A stretch of DNA of 42,413 nt from Candidatus Methylomirabilota bacterium (GTDB lineage Bacteria; Methylomirabilota; Methylomirabilia; Methylomirabilales; 2-02-FULL-66-22): the NCBI GenBank assembly GCA_016209735.1, contig JACQVN010000051.1:1-42413 (forward strand), read 5' to 3'. Made by a program: the position numbers and the translations under genes. Below the pieces are notes generated by a model. The model was not told the origin of the DNA, did no database searches, and saw only the letters and a list, made by a program, of their open reading frames with translations. Below, in pieces: positions 17,109 to 24,990 of the stretch. Positions within the stretch are counted from its first letter, which is position 1; the number at the start of each line of letters is the position of its first letter.

Positions 17109-19214
17109 TCAGACGCTCCGTAGGCTCTGGGGCACGGTGGGGGTAAGCGCCTCGGCGGCGGGGAGCGTGAAGGCGAACCGGCTGCCGTGCCCCAGCCGGC
17201 TCTCCACCCAGATGCGGCCTCCCATGAGCTCGATGAGGCTCTTGCTGATGGCCAGGCCGAGACCGGTGCCCTGGGCTTTCGCGCGGCCATGGCGCCTGAC
17301 CTGATGAAACTTATCGAAGATGGCGTGCAGCTCCTCGGCGGGGATACCTTCCCCCGTGTCCTCGACGGCGATCTCGATGAACTGCTGGGGAGCAGAGGAG
17401 CCGGGGGGCAGGGGGGAATTCTCCTCCGCCCCTCCGCTCCCCTGCTCCTCTGCCAGGCGTGCAGCCACGGTGACCCGTCCCCCCACAGGCGTGAACTTGA
17501 TGGCGTTTCCCACCAGGTTGGTGAGGACCTGAAAGGTCTGGTCCCGGCCGGCCACGGCCCGCAGGGAGCGGTCGGCGGATGCGTCGGACAGCTCCAAGCC
17601 CTTCTCGGCGGCCACCGGGCGCAGGCTGTCCAGGACGTCCCGCAGGAGAGAGGCCACGGGAATCGTCTCGGGGAGGACGTGGACACGCCCGGCCTCGATC
17701 CGGGAGAGGTCGAGCAGGTCGCTGATGAGCCGGGTGAGCCGCTCCGTGTTGCTGCCGATGCGAGACAGGTACTGCCGCACGGGATCGGCGATCTCGCCGG
17801 CGACCCCATCCGCCAGGTTCTCCACGGACATCCTGATGGCGGTGAGGGGGGTGCGAAGTTCGTGGGAGACGTTGGACACGAATTCCGATTTCAGCCGGTC
17901 GAGTTCCTGCAGCCGCTCGTTGGCCTTGGAAAGCTCCGCGGTACGCTGGGCAACCTTGATCTCCAAGCTTCGGGTCAGCTCCTCGATCTCGCGATAGGCC
18001 ATGGCGTTGGCCAAGGCGACGGCTGCCTGGTCGGCCAGGCGCTCCAGGACCTCCTGCGCCAGCGGCAGGAAGGGGCCGTCCTGCCATCGGCCGACGGCCA
18101 GGACGCCCAGGCAGCGCTCCCGGACCCGGATGGGCACCAGGACGAGCGCATGCACCTTCTCCTCGGCGAGAACCCGCGTCTCGGCCGGATCATCGGTGGA
18201 GAGGGCGGGGCAGAGGAGCCAGGGGCGGCCCTCGGCGAGCACCCTTCCGGTCCAGCCGAGGCCGGGTCGGATCGTCCAGGATCGAACCGCTTTCCCGACA
18301 GTGCCCGTGTGGGCCAGGACGGCCGCAGGCTTCCCCTCCTCCTCACAGCAGACCAGAAAGGCGAGATCGCCGCGGATGAGTCGACGGGCATGGTGGACCA
18401 GGGTGTCCAGCACGGTCCGCAGGTTGAGGGAAGAGGAGAGCTCCCGGTCGAGCTGGAAGCGGACCTGGAGGGACTCGGCCATACGGTTGAAGGCGTCGGC
18501 CAGCCCGCCGATCTCATCCTGGCGGGCCACCGAGATCCGGCGGCCCAGATCCCCGCGCGACAGGGACTCCGCGCCTTCGGCCAGGGCCTGAATGGGCGCC
18601 GCCAGACGCCGAACATGGACCCGCACCCAGAACAGTCCCCCCGCCAGGGTCAGCAGGCCCAGGGCCAGGATCGCGTTACGTGTCCGCCGCAGGAGCCGCG
18701 CCTCGTTGGCAAAGGAGATCCCGATCCGGGCCACGGCCCGGCGCTCGTTGAGCACCAAGACCGGCGTGGTGAAATCGTGTACCGGCTCGCCGCCGGAGCG
18801 GGTCTCCTGGACCATCGGCTGGGTGGCGGCGAGGGCCCGCCGCGTCACGGGATCGTGGAAGATTCTCCCGGTGCTCTCCATCCGGCTGTGCATGAGCGCC
18901 TTGCCGTTCAGGTCCAGGATCATGGCGTAGCGCATCTCCGGCTGCCGCACCAGGCTCCGCACCAGCTCCCGCAGGGCCAGAAAATCCTCGGCCAGCACGG
19001 CCTGGACGCTGCTGAAGGCAAAGATTCGCACCAAGCTGAAGCCCTTCTCCTGGGTGGTGCGGTGGAGGGCGGCCTCCTGGATCATGAGGACGACCGTGAG
19101 GAGCAGGCCGAAGAGGGCGGTGATCAAGGTGACGATCTGCAGCGTGAGACGCGCCTGGAGGCGCCAGCTCCCGTACCACTCGCCGATGCGACGCACCACG
19201 CCCATCCCGGTCAT
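17109..19214 (-). CDS. Membrane sensor histidine kinase with HAMP and GAF domains
   Basis: This 701-residue kinase is the expected partner of the downstream regulator. Order of parts: TM1 (~22-45, IVTLITALFGLLLTVVLMI), a ~130-residue periplasmic sensor region, TM2 (~175-195, NAILALGLLTLAGGLFWVRV), HAMP (LAAPIQALAEGAESLSRGDL), a GAF domain (~270-410), a coiled-coil linker, then HisKA with phospho-acceptor H451 in SNVSHELRTPL. The HATPase domain has the N box (TNLVGNAIKF), G1 (VEDTGEGIP), F and G2 (GTGLGLAISKSLIELMGG) boxes. The start at 19214 lies 2 nt after the binding-protein stop (TGA-GG-ATG), implying coupling; the longer frame upstream is overlap with that gene. The arrangement suggests that the binding protein feeds the sensor region; this is inference. 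Confidence 0.93.
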   Translation of the reverse strand: MTGMGVVRRIGEWYGSWRLQARLTLQIVTLITALFGLLLTVVLMIQEAALHRTTQEKGFSLVRIFAFSSVQAVLAEDFLALRELVRSLVRQPEMRYAMILDLNGKALMHSRMESTGRIFHDPVTRRALAATQPMVQETRSGGEPVHDFTTPVLVLNERRAVARIGISFANEARLLRRTRNAILALGLLTLAGGLFWVRVHVRRLAAPIQALAEGAESLSRGDLGRRISVARQDEIGGLADAFNRMAESLQVRFQLDRELSSSLNLRTVLDTLVHHARRLIRGDLAFLVCCEEEGKPAAVLAHTGTVGKAVRSWTIRPGLGWTGRVLAEGRPWLLCPALSTDDPAETRVLAEEKVHALVLVPIRVRERCLGVLAVGRWQDGPFLPLAQEVLERLADQAAVALANAMAYREIEELTRSLEIKVAQRTAELSKANERLQELDRLKSEFVSNVSHELRTPLTAIRMSVENLADGVAGEIADPVRQYLSRIGSNTERLTRLISDLLDLSRIEAGRVHVLPETIPVASLLRDVLDSLRPVAAEKGLELSDASADRSLRAVAGRDQTFQVLTNLVGNAIKFTPVGGRVTVAARLAEEQGSGGAEENSPLPPGSSAPQQFIEIAVEDTGEGIPAEELHAIFDKFHQVRRHGRAKAQGTGLGLAISKSLIELMGGRIWVESRLGHGSRFAFTLPAAEALTPTVPQSLRSV

Positions 19215-19216
19215 CC

Positions 19217-20776
19217 TCAGCGGAGCTCCACGGTCACCAGCTTGTCCTGGGGCTGGCCGTACGTGTTCAGGGCGAGGCCTTTCACCCGGGTGCTGATCGC
19301 GGCGATATTGATCTGGTGGAAGAGATACAGGCCCGGGGTCTCCTCGGCGATCAGGCGCGCCACCTCTCGGTAGAGGCCGAGGCGCCGCGACTCTTCCATG
19401 GGGGTCCGCGCCTCCTGGAGGAGACTGTCCACCTTCGGATGGGAGAAGCGGCCCAGGTTGTCCGCCGAGTCGGACTGGAACATGCCGACGAGGAAGCGCG
19501 CGGGATCGGGGGTACTCACCGCCCACTTATAGAGGTAGAGGTCGTGCGCGCCCCTCTTTCGCTCCGCGTGGAACTCTTTCCAACTGGCGACCCGGACCTC
19601 CTGGGTGGCGATCCCGATCTTCTTCAGATAATCCTGGACGGTGCGGACGACCTCCGACCAGAGCTCCGAGGGGTTGAAATAGAGCAGGCGGAGGCTGAGA
19701 CCGTCCCCCGCGCCGGAGTCCTTGAGGAGGGCGCGCGCCCGCTCGGGATCGTAGGCGGGCTGGGAGACGGCGGGGTCGAAGCCGTCGCACCCCGGCGGGA
19801 GAGGCCCCCTGGCGGCGATCATCGCCCCCCGCCCGAGAATGGCGGCCAACCGCTGCCGGTCCACACCCCTGACGATCGCCTCGCGAATCCGGCGGTCTTT
19901 GAGGGCGGGGCGCTCCACCTGCATCCCCAGGAACATGGTGTTGAGGGCGCTGACTTTCGCGAGATTGATCCCCGGACTGGCGGACATCTTCTCCAGGAAA
20001 TCCGGCGACACGCCGTACAGCAGGTCGAACTCCCCCTGCAGCATCCGCTCCATGGCCTCCTCGTTGTTGTCCAAGGACACAAAGCGCACTCCGCCGATTC
20101 GCGGCCGCCCGGGCCAAGCCTCCGGGAACGGCGCCAGCGCGATCCGCGCCCCCTCCCAGCGGTCTAGCCGGAATGGGCCGGTCCCCACGGGTGCCCGGGA
20201 CAGGTCGCCGCCCTGCGTGCGGAGGGCCTGGGGACTCACGATCTTCACCAGGGCAAACTGCAGGGGCCGGGCAAAGCGGGTGGTGATGACCACCGTGCGG
20301 GGGGTCGGGGTCCGGATCTCCTTGACCCAGTCCCCCAGGATGCGCTCGTAGACGTTGGGCGGAGTCTGACCGTAGAACGGAGAGGTGCGGAGGTATTGCC
20401 GCTCGTAGCTGGCCTTCACGGCGGCGGCGTTCAGGAGACTCCCATCGTGGAAGCGGACGTTCCGACGCAGCGTGAAAGTGGTGGACAGGCCTCCGGGGCT
20501 CTCCGTCCACCGCTCGGCCAGCGCCGGGAGCATCTCGGTTCCGGCCGGGGAAAGCTGCGTGAGGGCGTCGTAGAGGAGCCACATCACCTGATCGTCCTGG
20601 ACCCGGCTGCTCTTGGCCGGGTCCAGGGAGGCGGGCTGGCTCGGCAGCCACTGGACGAAGGTCCGATCCTCGGCGCGGCCCGGCGGGGCCGCCGAGCCGA
20701 GGAGGAGTCCCAGGGCGAGCAGGGAGAGGCTGAGCGAGTGGCATCGCGCCTTCCTGGAGAGGGATGGAGTTTCCAT
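19217..20776 (-). CDS. Family 5 (peptide/nickel-type) solute-binding protein, orphan
   Basis: This 519-residue periplasmic binding protein is of the SBP_bac_5 (DppA/OppA/NikA) family. A signal peptide spans residues ~10-36 (CHSLSLSLLALGLLLGSAAP). Family features follow: PASLDPAKSSRVQDDQVMWL, LYDALTQLSP, a W-rich TFTLRRNVRFHDGSLLNAAA segment, VGTGPFRLDRWEGARIAL and YDPERARALLKDSG. The start at 20776 is fixed by AGGAGG with 8-nt spacing, itself directly abutting hairpin repeat A. No permease or ATPase genes (dppB-F) are present; the gene is instead coupled to a kinase and a response regulator. It may thus serve as the ligand-sensing subunit of the two-component system rather than for uptake. 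Ligand unknown: peptides, nickel-haem complexes and sugars are all bound by relatives. Confidence 0.92.
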   Translation of the reverse strand: METPSLSRKARCHSLSLSLLALGLLLGSAAPPGRAEDRTFVQWLPSQPASLDPAKSSRVQDDQVMWLLYDALTQLSPAGTEMLPALAERWTESPGGLSTTFTLRRNVRFHDGSLLNAAAVKASYERQYLRTSPFYGQTPPNVYERILGDWVKEIRTPTPRTVVITTRFARPLQFALVKIVSPQALRTQGGDLSRAPVGTGPFRLDRWEGARIALAPFPEAWPGRPRIGGVRFVSLDNNEEAMERMLQGEFDLLYGVSPDFLEKMSASPGINLAKVSALNTMFLGMQVERPALKDRRIREAIVRGVDRQRLAAILGRGAMIAARGPLPPGCDGFDPAVSQPAYDPERARALLKDSGAGDGLSLRLLYFNPSELWSEVVRTVQDYLKKIGIATQEVRVASWKEFHAERKRGAHDLYLYKWAVSTPDPARFLVGMFQSDSADNLGRFSHPKVDSLLQEARTPMEESRRLGLYREVARLIAEETPGLYLFHQINIAAISTRVKGLALNTYGQPQDKLVTVELR

Positions 20777-20790
20777 GGCTCGCACCTCCT

Positions 20791-20816
20791 GGTTTTTGCG
20801 CTGGCGCGCAAAAACC
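20791..20816. repeat. Hairpin repeat A, copy 2
   Basis: GGTTTTTGCGC, loop TGGC, GCGCAAAAACC: an 11-bp perfect stem. On the minus strand the 3' arm runs straight into the AGGAGG Shine-Dalgarno of the solute-binding protein gene. Confidence 0.9.
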
Positions 20817-20827
20817 CAATGGTCATT

Positions 20828-20869
20828 CCCGCACTGTTCGCCAGACGTGCTCGCGAAGAATGCGGGCTA
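20828..20869. repeat. Hairpin repeat B, copy 1, providing a TAG stop
   Basis: On the minus strand TAGCCCGCATTCTTCGCGA opens the element; the other arm, at 20828-20842, matches at 12 of 15 positions. The TAG is the stop codon of the 96-residue protein gene. Copy 2 at 33122-33165 has the same relation to asd. It lies 12 bp from hairpin A copy 2. Confidence 0.85.
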
Positions 20870-21157
20870 GACGCCGTTCCCCCCGTCTTCGAACTCGAAG
20901 GAGACGGTCTTGCTCATGCTTTGCGCAAAGCGGTCGAGGTCGGCGCGCCGGAGCTTGCCGGAGATCTCGATGGTCACCTTCACGCTCAGCCGGTCGTGGG
21001 GGGTCTTCTCCAGGCGATCGATCCCGTCGGCCCCGCGCAGCACTCGCGGCTTCACGTCGTCTCCGTAATAGGGCGGCGTGAGTACCTCCTGCGCGCCCCC
21101 GGCCCCCTGGCCCTTCTTGATCGCGTAGCGCACTCCCCGCTTCTTCACGGATGTCAT
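20867..21157 (-). CDS. Conserved-looking 96-residue protein
   Basis: This small soluble protein has no recognised family. It starts MTSVKKRGVRYAIKKGQGAG and continues with VLTPPYYGDDVKPRVLRGAD, then LSVKVTIEISGKLRRADLDR and FAQSMSKTVSFEFEDGGNGV. The C-terminal half alternates in the manner of a small alpha/beta fold. The start is set by AGGAGG 5 nt upstream, which abuts hairpin A copy 3; the stop TAG is the first three bases of hairpin B copy 1. It lies 90 nt before the solute-binding protein gene on the same strand and may be co-transcribed with the sensor operon. Conserved Shine-Dalgarno and codon bias argue that it is real. Confidence 0.65.
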   Translation of the reverse strand: MTSVKKRGVRYAIKKGQGAGGAQEVLTPPYYGDDVKPRVLRGADGIDRLEKTPHDRLSVKVTIEISGKLRRADLDRFAQSMSKTVSFEFEDGGNGV

Positions 21158-21168
21158 GGGCTCCTCCT

Positions 21169-21196
21169 GGTTTTTGCGCGTGGGCGCGCAAAAACC
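21169..21196. repeat. Hairpin repeat A, copy 3
   Basis: GGTTTTTGCGCG, loop TGGG, CGCGCAAAAACC: a 12-bp perfect stem, extendable by one T-A pair. On the minus strand CC of the 3' arm is followed at once by AGGAGGAG, the Shine-Dalgarno of the 96-residue protein gene. The flank AACTGG on the plus side is shared with copy 6. Confidence 0.9.
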
Positions 21197-21300
21197 AAAC
21201 TGGTGGGACAATGAATTTCTTGCACAGGCCCTCCGAACAGTCTCATCAAAGGCACGCGTGATGGGATGGCACCCTGGCAATTCGGGTCGTGTTCCATGCA

Positions 21301-21442
21301 ACCACAATTGATGCGAACAAGGTCCCTCGTAGGGGAGGGGTTTATCCCCTCCCACCTCAGCGCATGGTAGGAAGAGCGCCTCCCGTGCGAAAAGCCCCTC
21401 TAAACCTCCTCTTCGTGTCCTTCGTGCTCTTCGTGGTGAATG
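21301..21442 (+). repeat. MITE-like element, copy 1
   Basis: It begins ACCACAATTGATGCGAACAA and contains the internal hairpin GGGGAGGGGTTTATCCCCTCCC (in two arms around TTTA). It ends in CTTCGTG units and TTCGTGGTGAAT. A diverged copy in opposite orientation is at 24710-24844, and alignment by eye shows the same blocks in the same order over the whole length. It fills most of the 324-bp gap between the 96-residue and HExxH genes. No coding capacity. Confidence 0.8.
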
Positions 21443-21466
21443 CTCCGGGCTACTGCCTTTCAGTTT

Positions 21467-21497
21467 TGGTTTTTTGCGCGCTCAGCGCAAAAAACCA
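21467..21497. repeat. Hairpin repeat A, copy 4 (holds a stop codon)
   Basis: TGGTTTTTTGCGC, loop GCTCA, GCGCAAAAAACCA: a 13-bp perfect stem, one T longer than the other copies. On the minus strand the HExxH gene reads through the first arm as Gly-Phe-Leu-Arg and stops at TGA in the loop (21484-21482), so the repeat supplies both the last codons and the stop. Confidence 0.9.
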
Positions 21498-22084
21498 GCG
21501 GGGAGATTCGCGCAGGTCGGCGGCATATTCTGCGCCGTAAAACCACCGAGACTCCTTCCCTGATAGTCCATGATTTGCGGGGGCGTCCGATGCGTATCGA
21601 GGTAAATCCAGCGCCCTCTCATGTTGTAGAGGCGGAAACTTTCCCAATCTCCGCCATCGGGAGCCGTGGCCCCATCCAGCTCGAAGAGCAGCCACTCGAA
21701 CGCCTCCGCGTCCAGCTCCGAGCCGCACAGGACATGCACGAGCTCGTGGAGCAGCACCGCCGCCACCCGTCGGGTGCCCATGACGCGCTGTTCTCGGAAC
21801 GTGCGCTCACAGATCCAGATGCAGGCGGCCCCCGTGTACGCATAGGGACCTTCGTCGACCGGCGTGCCCCGGCCGATCCATGGATCGTAGCTCAGCCAGG
21901 CGTGCGGCGGGCAGGCGGCCGCAAAGCCCGGATCGGCTGTAGCGGCGACCATGCCGTCCAATCGCCGGAAGAGGTCCGACGGGATGTTGCCGCTCTTGGC
22001 AGGCAGCCTGGTCCCCATCTCGCGGACCGCGTTCTCCAACTCTGCCTTCTGCGCGGAGGGAATCGCCGGGTCATACGTCAGCAT
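21482..22084 (-). CDS. Predicted zinc-metallopeptidase-like protein (HExxH)
   Basis: This is a 200-residue protein with the zinc-peptidase signature LLHELVHVLCGSELDAEAFE (H-E-L-V-H), followed by acidic residues that could provide the third ligand. Other visible parts are CPPHAWLSYDPWIGRGTPVD, GAACIWICERTFREQRVMG and FRLYNMRGRWIYLDTHRTPP. There is no signal peptide or membrane segment from the start MLTYDPAIPSAQKAE at 22084 (GAGG upstream); the longer frame to 22219 begins in Pro/Arg-rich spacer. Exact family and substrate unknown; a minimal metallopeptidase domain or an inactive relative are both possible. Its last codons and stop lie inside hairpin A copy 4. Confidence 0.7.
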   Translation of the reverse strand: MLTYDPAIPSAQKAELENAVREMGTRLPAKSGNIPSDLFRRLDGMVAATADPGFAAACPPHAWLSYDPWIGRGTPVDEGPYAYTGAACIWICERTFREQRVMGTRRVAAVLLHELVHVLCGSELDAEAFEWLLFELDGATAPDGGDWESFRLYNMRGRWIYLDTHRTPPQIMDYQGRSLGGFTAQNMPPTCANLPAGFLR

Positions 22085-22305
22085 GGCAGCACCTCTGGAA
22101 CGGCGGGAGGAAAGACGGCGCGGGCAGGGGGCGGGCGGGTGCCCGCACGCTGGCGCCCCCGCCGGAGCGAAGGGTGGCGAAGGCGGGTGGGGTCTGGACC
22201 AGGGAGACGATCCGGACACATGCCGGTCCCCCGCGGAACGTGAGCGGCTCTGAGACTCGACGTGCAGACTATACCCGAAAGTAGGGCGGGGGTGTCAACG
22301 GAATT

Positions 22306-22329
22306 GGTTTTTGCGCGCCGCGCAAAACC
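22306..22329. repeat. Hairpin repeat A, copy 5
   Basis: GGTTTTTGCGC and GCGCAAAACC around a short GCC loop; one A is missing in the second arm, leaving a bulge. It lies just upstream of the putative recA promoter, in a 337-bp spacer whose other notable content is GC-rich short palindromes (22110-22200). Confidence 0.8.
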
Positions 22330-22343
22330 CAGGGGCGATTCAG

Positions 22344-22372
22344 TTGACTTCAGGGGAGAAATCACGTAGCCT
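22344..22372 (+). promoter_or_regulatory. Candidate recA promoter
   Basis: TTGACT at 22344-22349 and TAGCCT at 22367-22372 with a 17-nt spacer form a plausible sigma70-type promoter about 50 nt before the recA start. I see no recognisable LexA box of the E. coli, Bacillus or alphaproteobacterial type around it, so SOS control cannot be claimed. Confidence 0.4.
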
Positions 22373-22421
22373 TCTTCGTTCAAGTGCGATGCGCCGGACT
22401 GCGCGAACAGGAGATGCGATC

Positions 22422-23480
22422 ATGGCGGAGACAGTGCGAAAAGGGCCGGCGGTGGCCAAGGAAGACCGCAAGGAGCGGGACAAGGCGCTCGACCTGGCGA
22501 TTTCCCAGATCGAGAAACTCTACGGGAAGGGCGCCATCATGCGGTTGGGGGTCTCCGGGGCCCTCGTCCCCGTGGCGGTCATTCCCACGGGCGCCCTGGA
22601 GCTGGACTATGCGCTGGGGATCGGCGGCATCCCCCGCGGCCGGGTGATGGAGATCTTCGGCCCCGAGTCCAGCGGGAAGACGACGCTGGCCCTCCACATG
22701 CTGGCCGAGGCGCAGAAGCGAGGCGGGTCGGCGGCCTTCGTGGACGCCGAGCACGCCCTGGACGCCAAGTATGCCCAGACCCTGGGAGTCAACATCGACG
22801 ACCTCCTGATTTCGCAACCGGACACGGGGGAGCAGGCGCTGGAGATCACCGAGGTCCTGGTCCGGAGCGGCGCCGTCGACATCATCGTGATCGACTCGGT
22901 GGCGGCTCTGGTTCCCCGGGCGGAGATCGAGGGGGAGATGGGGGACTCCCTCCCCGGCCTGCAGGCGCGTCTCATGTCCCAGGCCCTCCGGAAGCTCACG
23001 GCGGCCATCAGCAAGTCCAAGACCTCCGTCGTCTTCATCAACCAGATCCGCGAGAAGATCGGGGTGATGTTCGGCAACCCGGAGACCACGACGGGCGGCC
23101 GGGCCCTGAAGTTCTATGCCTCGGTCCGTCTGGACATCCGCCGCATCTCGGCCATCAAGGACGGGGAGGAGGTGGTGGGAAGCCGGGTGAAGGTCAAGGT
23201 GGTCAAGAACAAGGTCGCGCCCCCCTTCCGCGAGGCGGAGTTCGACATCATCTACGGAGAGGGAATCTCCCGCCTGGGGAGCCTCGTGGATCTCGGCGTC
23301 GTCCACAAGGTGGTGGAGAAGAGCGGGTCCTGGTACGCCTACGGCGGGGAGCGGATCGGGCAAGGCCGCGAGAACGCCAAACGGTTCCTGCAGGAGAACG
23401 CGGCCATGGCGGAGGAGATCGAGGGAAAGCTGCGGGCGGCGCTGGGCCTGACGGCGCCCGCGGAGGCCGAGGCGCAATAG
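22422..23480 (+). CDS. recA: DNA recombination/repair protein RecA
   Basis: This 352-residue recombinase forms filaments on single-stranded DNA, catalyses homologous strand exchange and triggers SOS cleavage of LexA-type repressors. Walker A is GPESSGKT at residues 80-87. Other signatures are [40 protein letters not shown], the L1/L2 DNA-binding region [19 protein letters not shown], and [15 protein letters not shown]. The C-terminal tail is short and Ala/Glu-rich. The start at 22422 has AGGAG with 8-nt spacing; the open frame extends to 22311 without support. recX lies two genes downstream, and hairpin A copy 5 lies in the leader region. Confidence 0.98.
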   Translation: MAETVRKGPAVAKEDRKERDKALDLAISQIEKLYGKGAIMRLGVSGALVPVAVIPTGALELDYALGIGGIPRGRVMEIFGPESSGKTTLALHMLAEAQKRGGSAAFVDAEHALDAKYAQTLGVNIDDLLISQPDTGEQALEITEVLVRSGAVDIIVIDSVAALVPRAEIEGEMGDSLPGLQARLMSQALRKLTAAISKSKTSVVFINQIREKIGVMFGNPETTTGGRALKFYASVRLDIRRISAIKDGEEVVGSRVKVKVVKNKVAPPFREAEFDIIYGEGISRLGSLVDLGVVHKVVEKSGSWYAYGGERIGQGRENAKRFLQENAAMAEEIEGKLRAALGLTAPAEAEAQ

Positions 23481-23481
23481 G

Positions 23482-23540
23482 CGGCAACCGGGCGATTGGG
23501 CAATTCGGCCACTGGGCCACTGGGCGACTGGGCAGCCGGG
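23482..23540 (+). repeat. Short degenerate tandem repeat (GGGCRAYTGGGC)
   Basis: The spacer between recA and pilT consists of near-repeats of an 8-10-base unit: GGCGATTGGG, CAATTCGGCC, ACTGGGCC, ACTGGGCG, ACTGGGCAG. It is not coding. It resembles the low-complexity spacer after ilvB at 42059-42152 in style but not in sequence. Confidence 0.6.
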
Positions 23541-23558
23541 AGAGAAAAGGGCGTGGTA

Positions 23559-24704
23559 ATGGATCTGGCACAGCTCCTCAGATTCGCCGTTGAGCGGAAG
23601 GCGTCCGATCTCCACCTCAAGGTGGGAACCCCGCCGGTCCTCAGGATCGACGACCGTCTGGTGGCCATGCCGGACCAGCCGCGGCTCTCCCAGGATACCA
23701 TCATGGCCGTGGCCTCCGCCATCCTGAATCCGAAGCAGTTGGAGCGGTTCAAGGAAAGGAGCGAGATCGACCTGGCCTACAGCGTGCCGAACCTCGGCCG
23801 GTTCCGCGTCAACATCTTCCAGCAGCGCGGCATGGTCGGCATCGTGCTGCGCGTCATTCCGATTCGGATCCAGACCATCCCCGAGCTGAACATGCCCCCG
23901 GTCCTGGAGAAGCTGGCGCTGGAGCCGCGCGGCATGATCCTGGTGACGGGGACGACGGGATCCGGGAAGTCCTCGACCCTGGCGGCGATGATCGACCACA
24001 TCAATGCCAACCGGTCCGGGCACGTGCTGACCATCGAGGATCCCATCGAGTTCCTCCACCGGGACAAGCGCTGTCTGATCAATCAGCGGGAAGTCGGGGC
24101 CGACACTGCCTCCTTCAGCGAGGCGCTGCGGAGCGCGCTTCGCCAGGATCCGGACGTGATCCTGGTGGGGGAGATGCGGGACTACGAGACGATCTCGACC
24201 GCCCTGGTGGCGGCGGAGACCGGTCACCTGGTCCTCAGCACCCTGCACACCCTGGACGCCACCGAGACGGTCAACCGGATCATCTCGGTGTTCCCCCCCT
24301 TCCAGCAGAAGCAGATCCGGCTGCAGCTCGCGGCCGTGCTCAAGGGGGTGATCTCCCAGCGTCTGATCCCGCGGGCCGACGGCAAAGGGCGGGTGCCGGC
24401 GGTGGAGGTCTGCGTGGTCACCGGGACGGTCCGGGAGTGCATCATCGATCCCGACAAGACCAGGACTCTCGCGGACGTCATTGCCGCCGGCGTGAGTCAG
24501 TACGGGATGCAAACCTTCGACCAGTCCCTGATGGGCCTGTACCGGAAGGGGCTGATCACCTACGAGGAGGCGCTCCACTGGTGCAGCAACCCGGATGACT
24601 TCACCCTCAGGGTGCGGGGAATCGAATCGTCGGCGGATACCACCTGGCAGGCGGCGAGCCCGGGGGACCCGCCCGCGGACATCCCGGGGATGACCCGCTT
24701 TTAA
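23559..24704 (+). CDS. pilT: Type IV pilus retraction ATPase, PilT/PilU family
   Basis: This 381-residue cytoplasmic secretion-type ATPase drives pilus retraction in relatives. Signatures: N-terminal KASDLHLKVGTPPVLRIDDR, Walker A GTTGSGKS (131-138), the Asp box TIEDPIEFLH, Walker B DPDVILVGEMRD and the His box LVLSTLHTLDA. The C-terminal GLITYEEALHWCSNPDDF is typical of PilT-like proteins encoded beside recA in several phyla. ATG at 23559 follows AAAAGGG; the frame extends upstream into tandem-repeat spacer. No other pilus gene is in the window. Its place between recA and recX suggests co-transcription rather than a shared function. PilU cannot be excluded from sequence alone. Confidence 0.92.
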   Translation: MDLAQLLRFAVERKASDLHLKVGTPPVLRIDDRLVAMPDQPRLSQDTIMAVASAILNPKQLERFKERSEIDLAYSVPNLGRFRVNIFQQRGMVGIVLRVIPIRIQTIPELNMPPVLEKLALEPRGMILVTGTTGSGKSSTLAAMIDHINANRSGHVLTIEDPIEFLHRDKRCLINQREVGADTASFSEALRSALRQDPDVILVGEMRDYETISTALVAAETGHLVLSTLHTLDATETVNRIISVFPPFQQKQIRLQLAAVLKGVISQRLIPRADGKGRVPAVEVCVVTGTVRECIIDPDKTRTLADVIAAGVSQYGMQTFDQSLMGLYRKGLITYEEALHWCSNPDDFTLRVRGIESSADTTWQAASPGDPPADIPGMTRF

Positions 24705-24709
24705 TCTGG

Positions 24710-24844
24710 ATTATTCACCACGAAGCACACGAAGAAGAGGCATAGATGGGCCTTTCGCACTCCACACACTCTCCCTACAATGCGCTGAAGCGGGAGGGGA
24801 TAAACCCCTCCCCTACGGAGGACCTTGTTCGCGTCAATTGTGGT
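24710..24844 (-). repeat. MITE-like element, copy 2, with flanking CACGAAG arm
   Basis: Begins ATTATTCACCACGAAG, carries the same GGGGAGGGG..TTTA..CCCCTCCC hairpin as copy 1 and ends CGCGTCAATTGTGGT, i.e. inverted relative to 21301-21442. A further CTTCGTG-rich arm at ~24925-24953 (ending TTCGTGGTGAGC) is the reverse complement of the CACGAAG start, so the whole 24710-24955 stretch forms a larger palindrome. It fills the 286-bp gap between pilT and recX. Confidence 0.8.
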
Positions 24845-24990
24845 GGCGTCGGGGCGGGCTTCATGCCCGCCCGCTTCCCGAGGGTGAGGGTCGGGACCGG
24901 TTTTCCGTCCGTCTCCGCTTCGTGATCTTCGTGTGCTTCGTGTGCTTCGTGGTGAGCTGGGACTTTCGTGAATAACGCAGGGTAAAGGCC

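Noticed and set aside
22250-22421. LexA operator in front of recA
   Set aside because: None of the known LexA box types is visible; only the hairpin repeat and a sigma70-like promoter can be supported.
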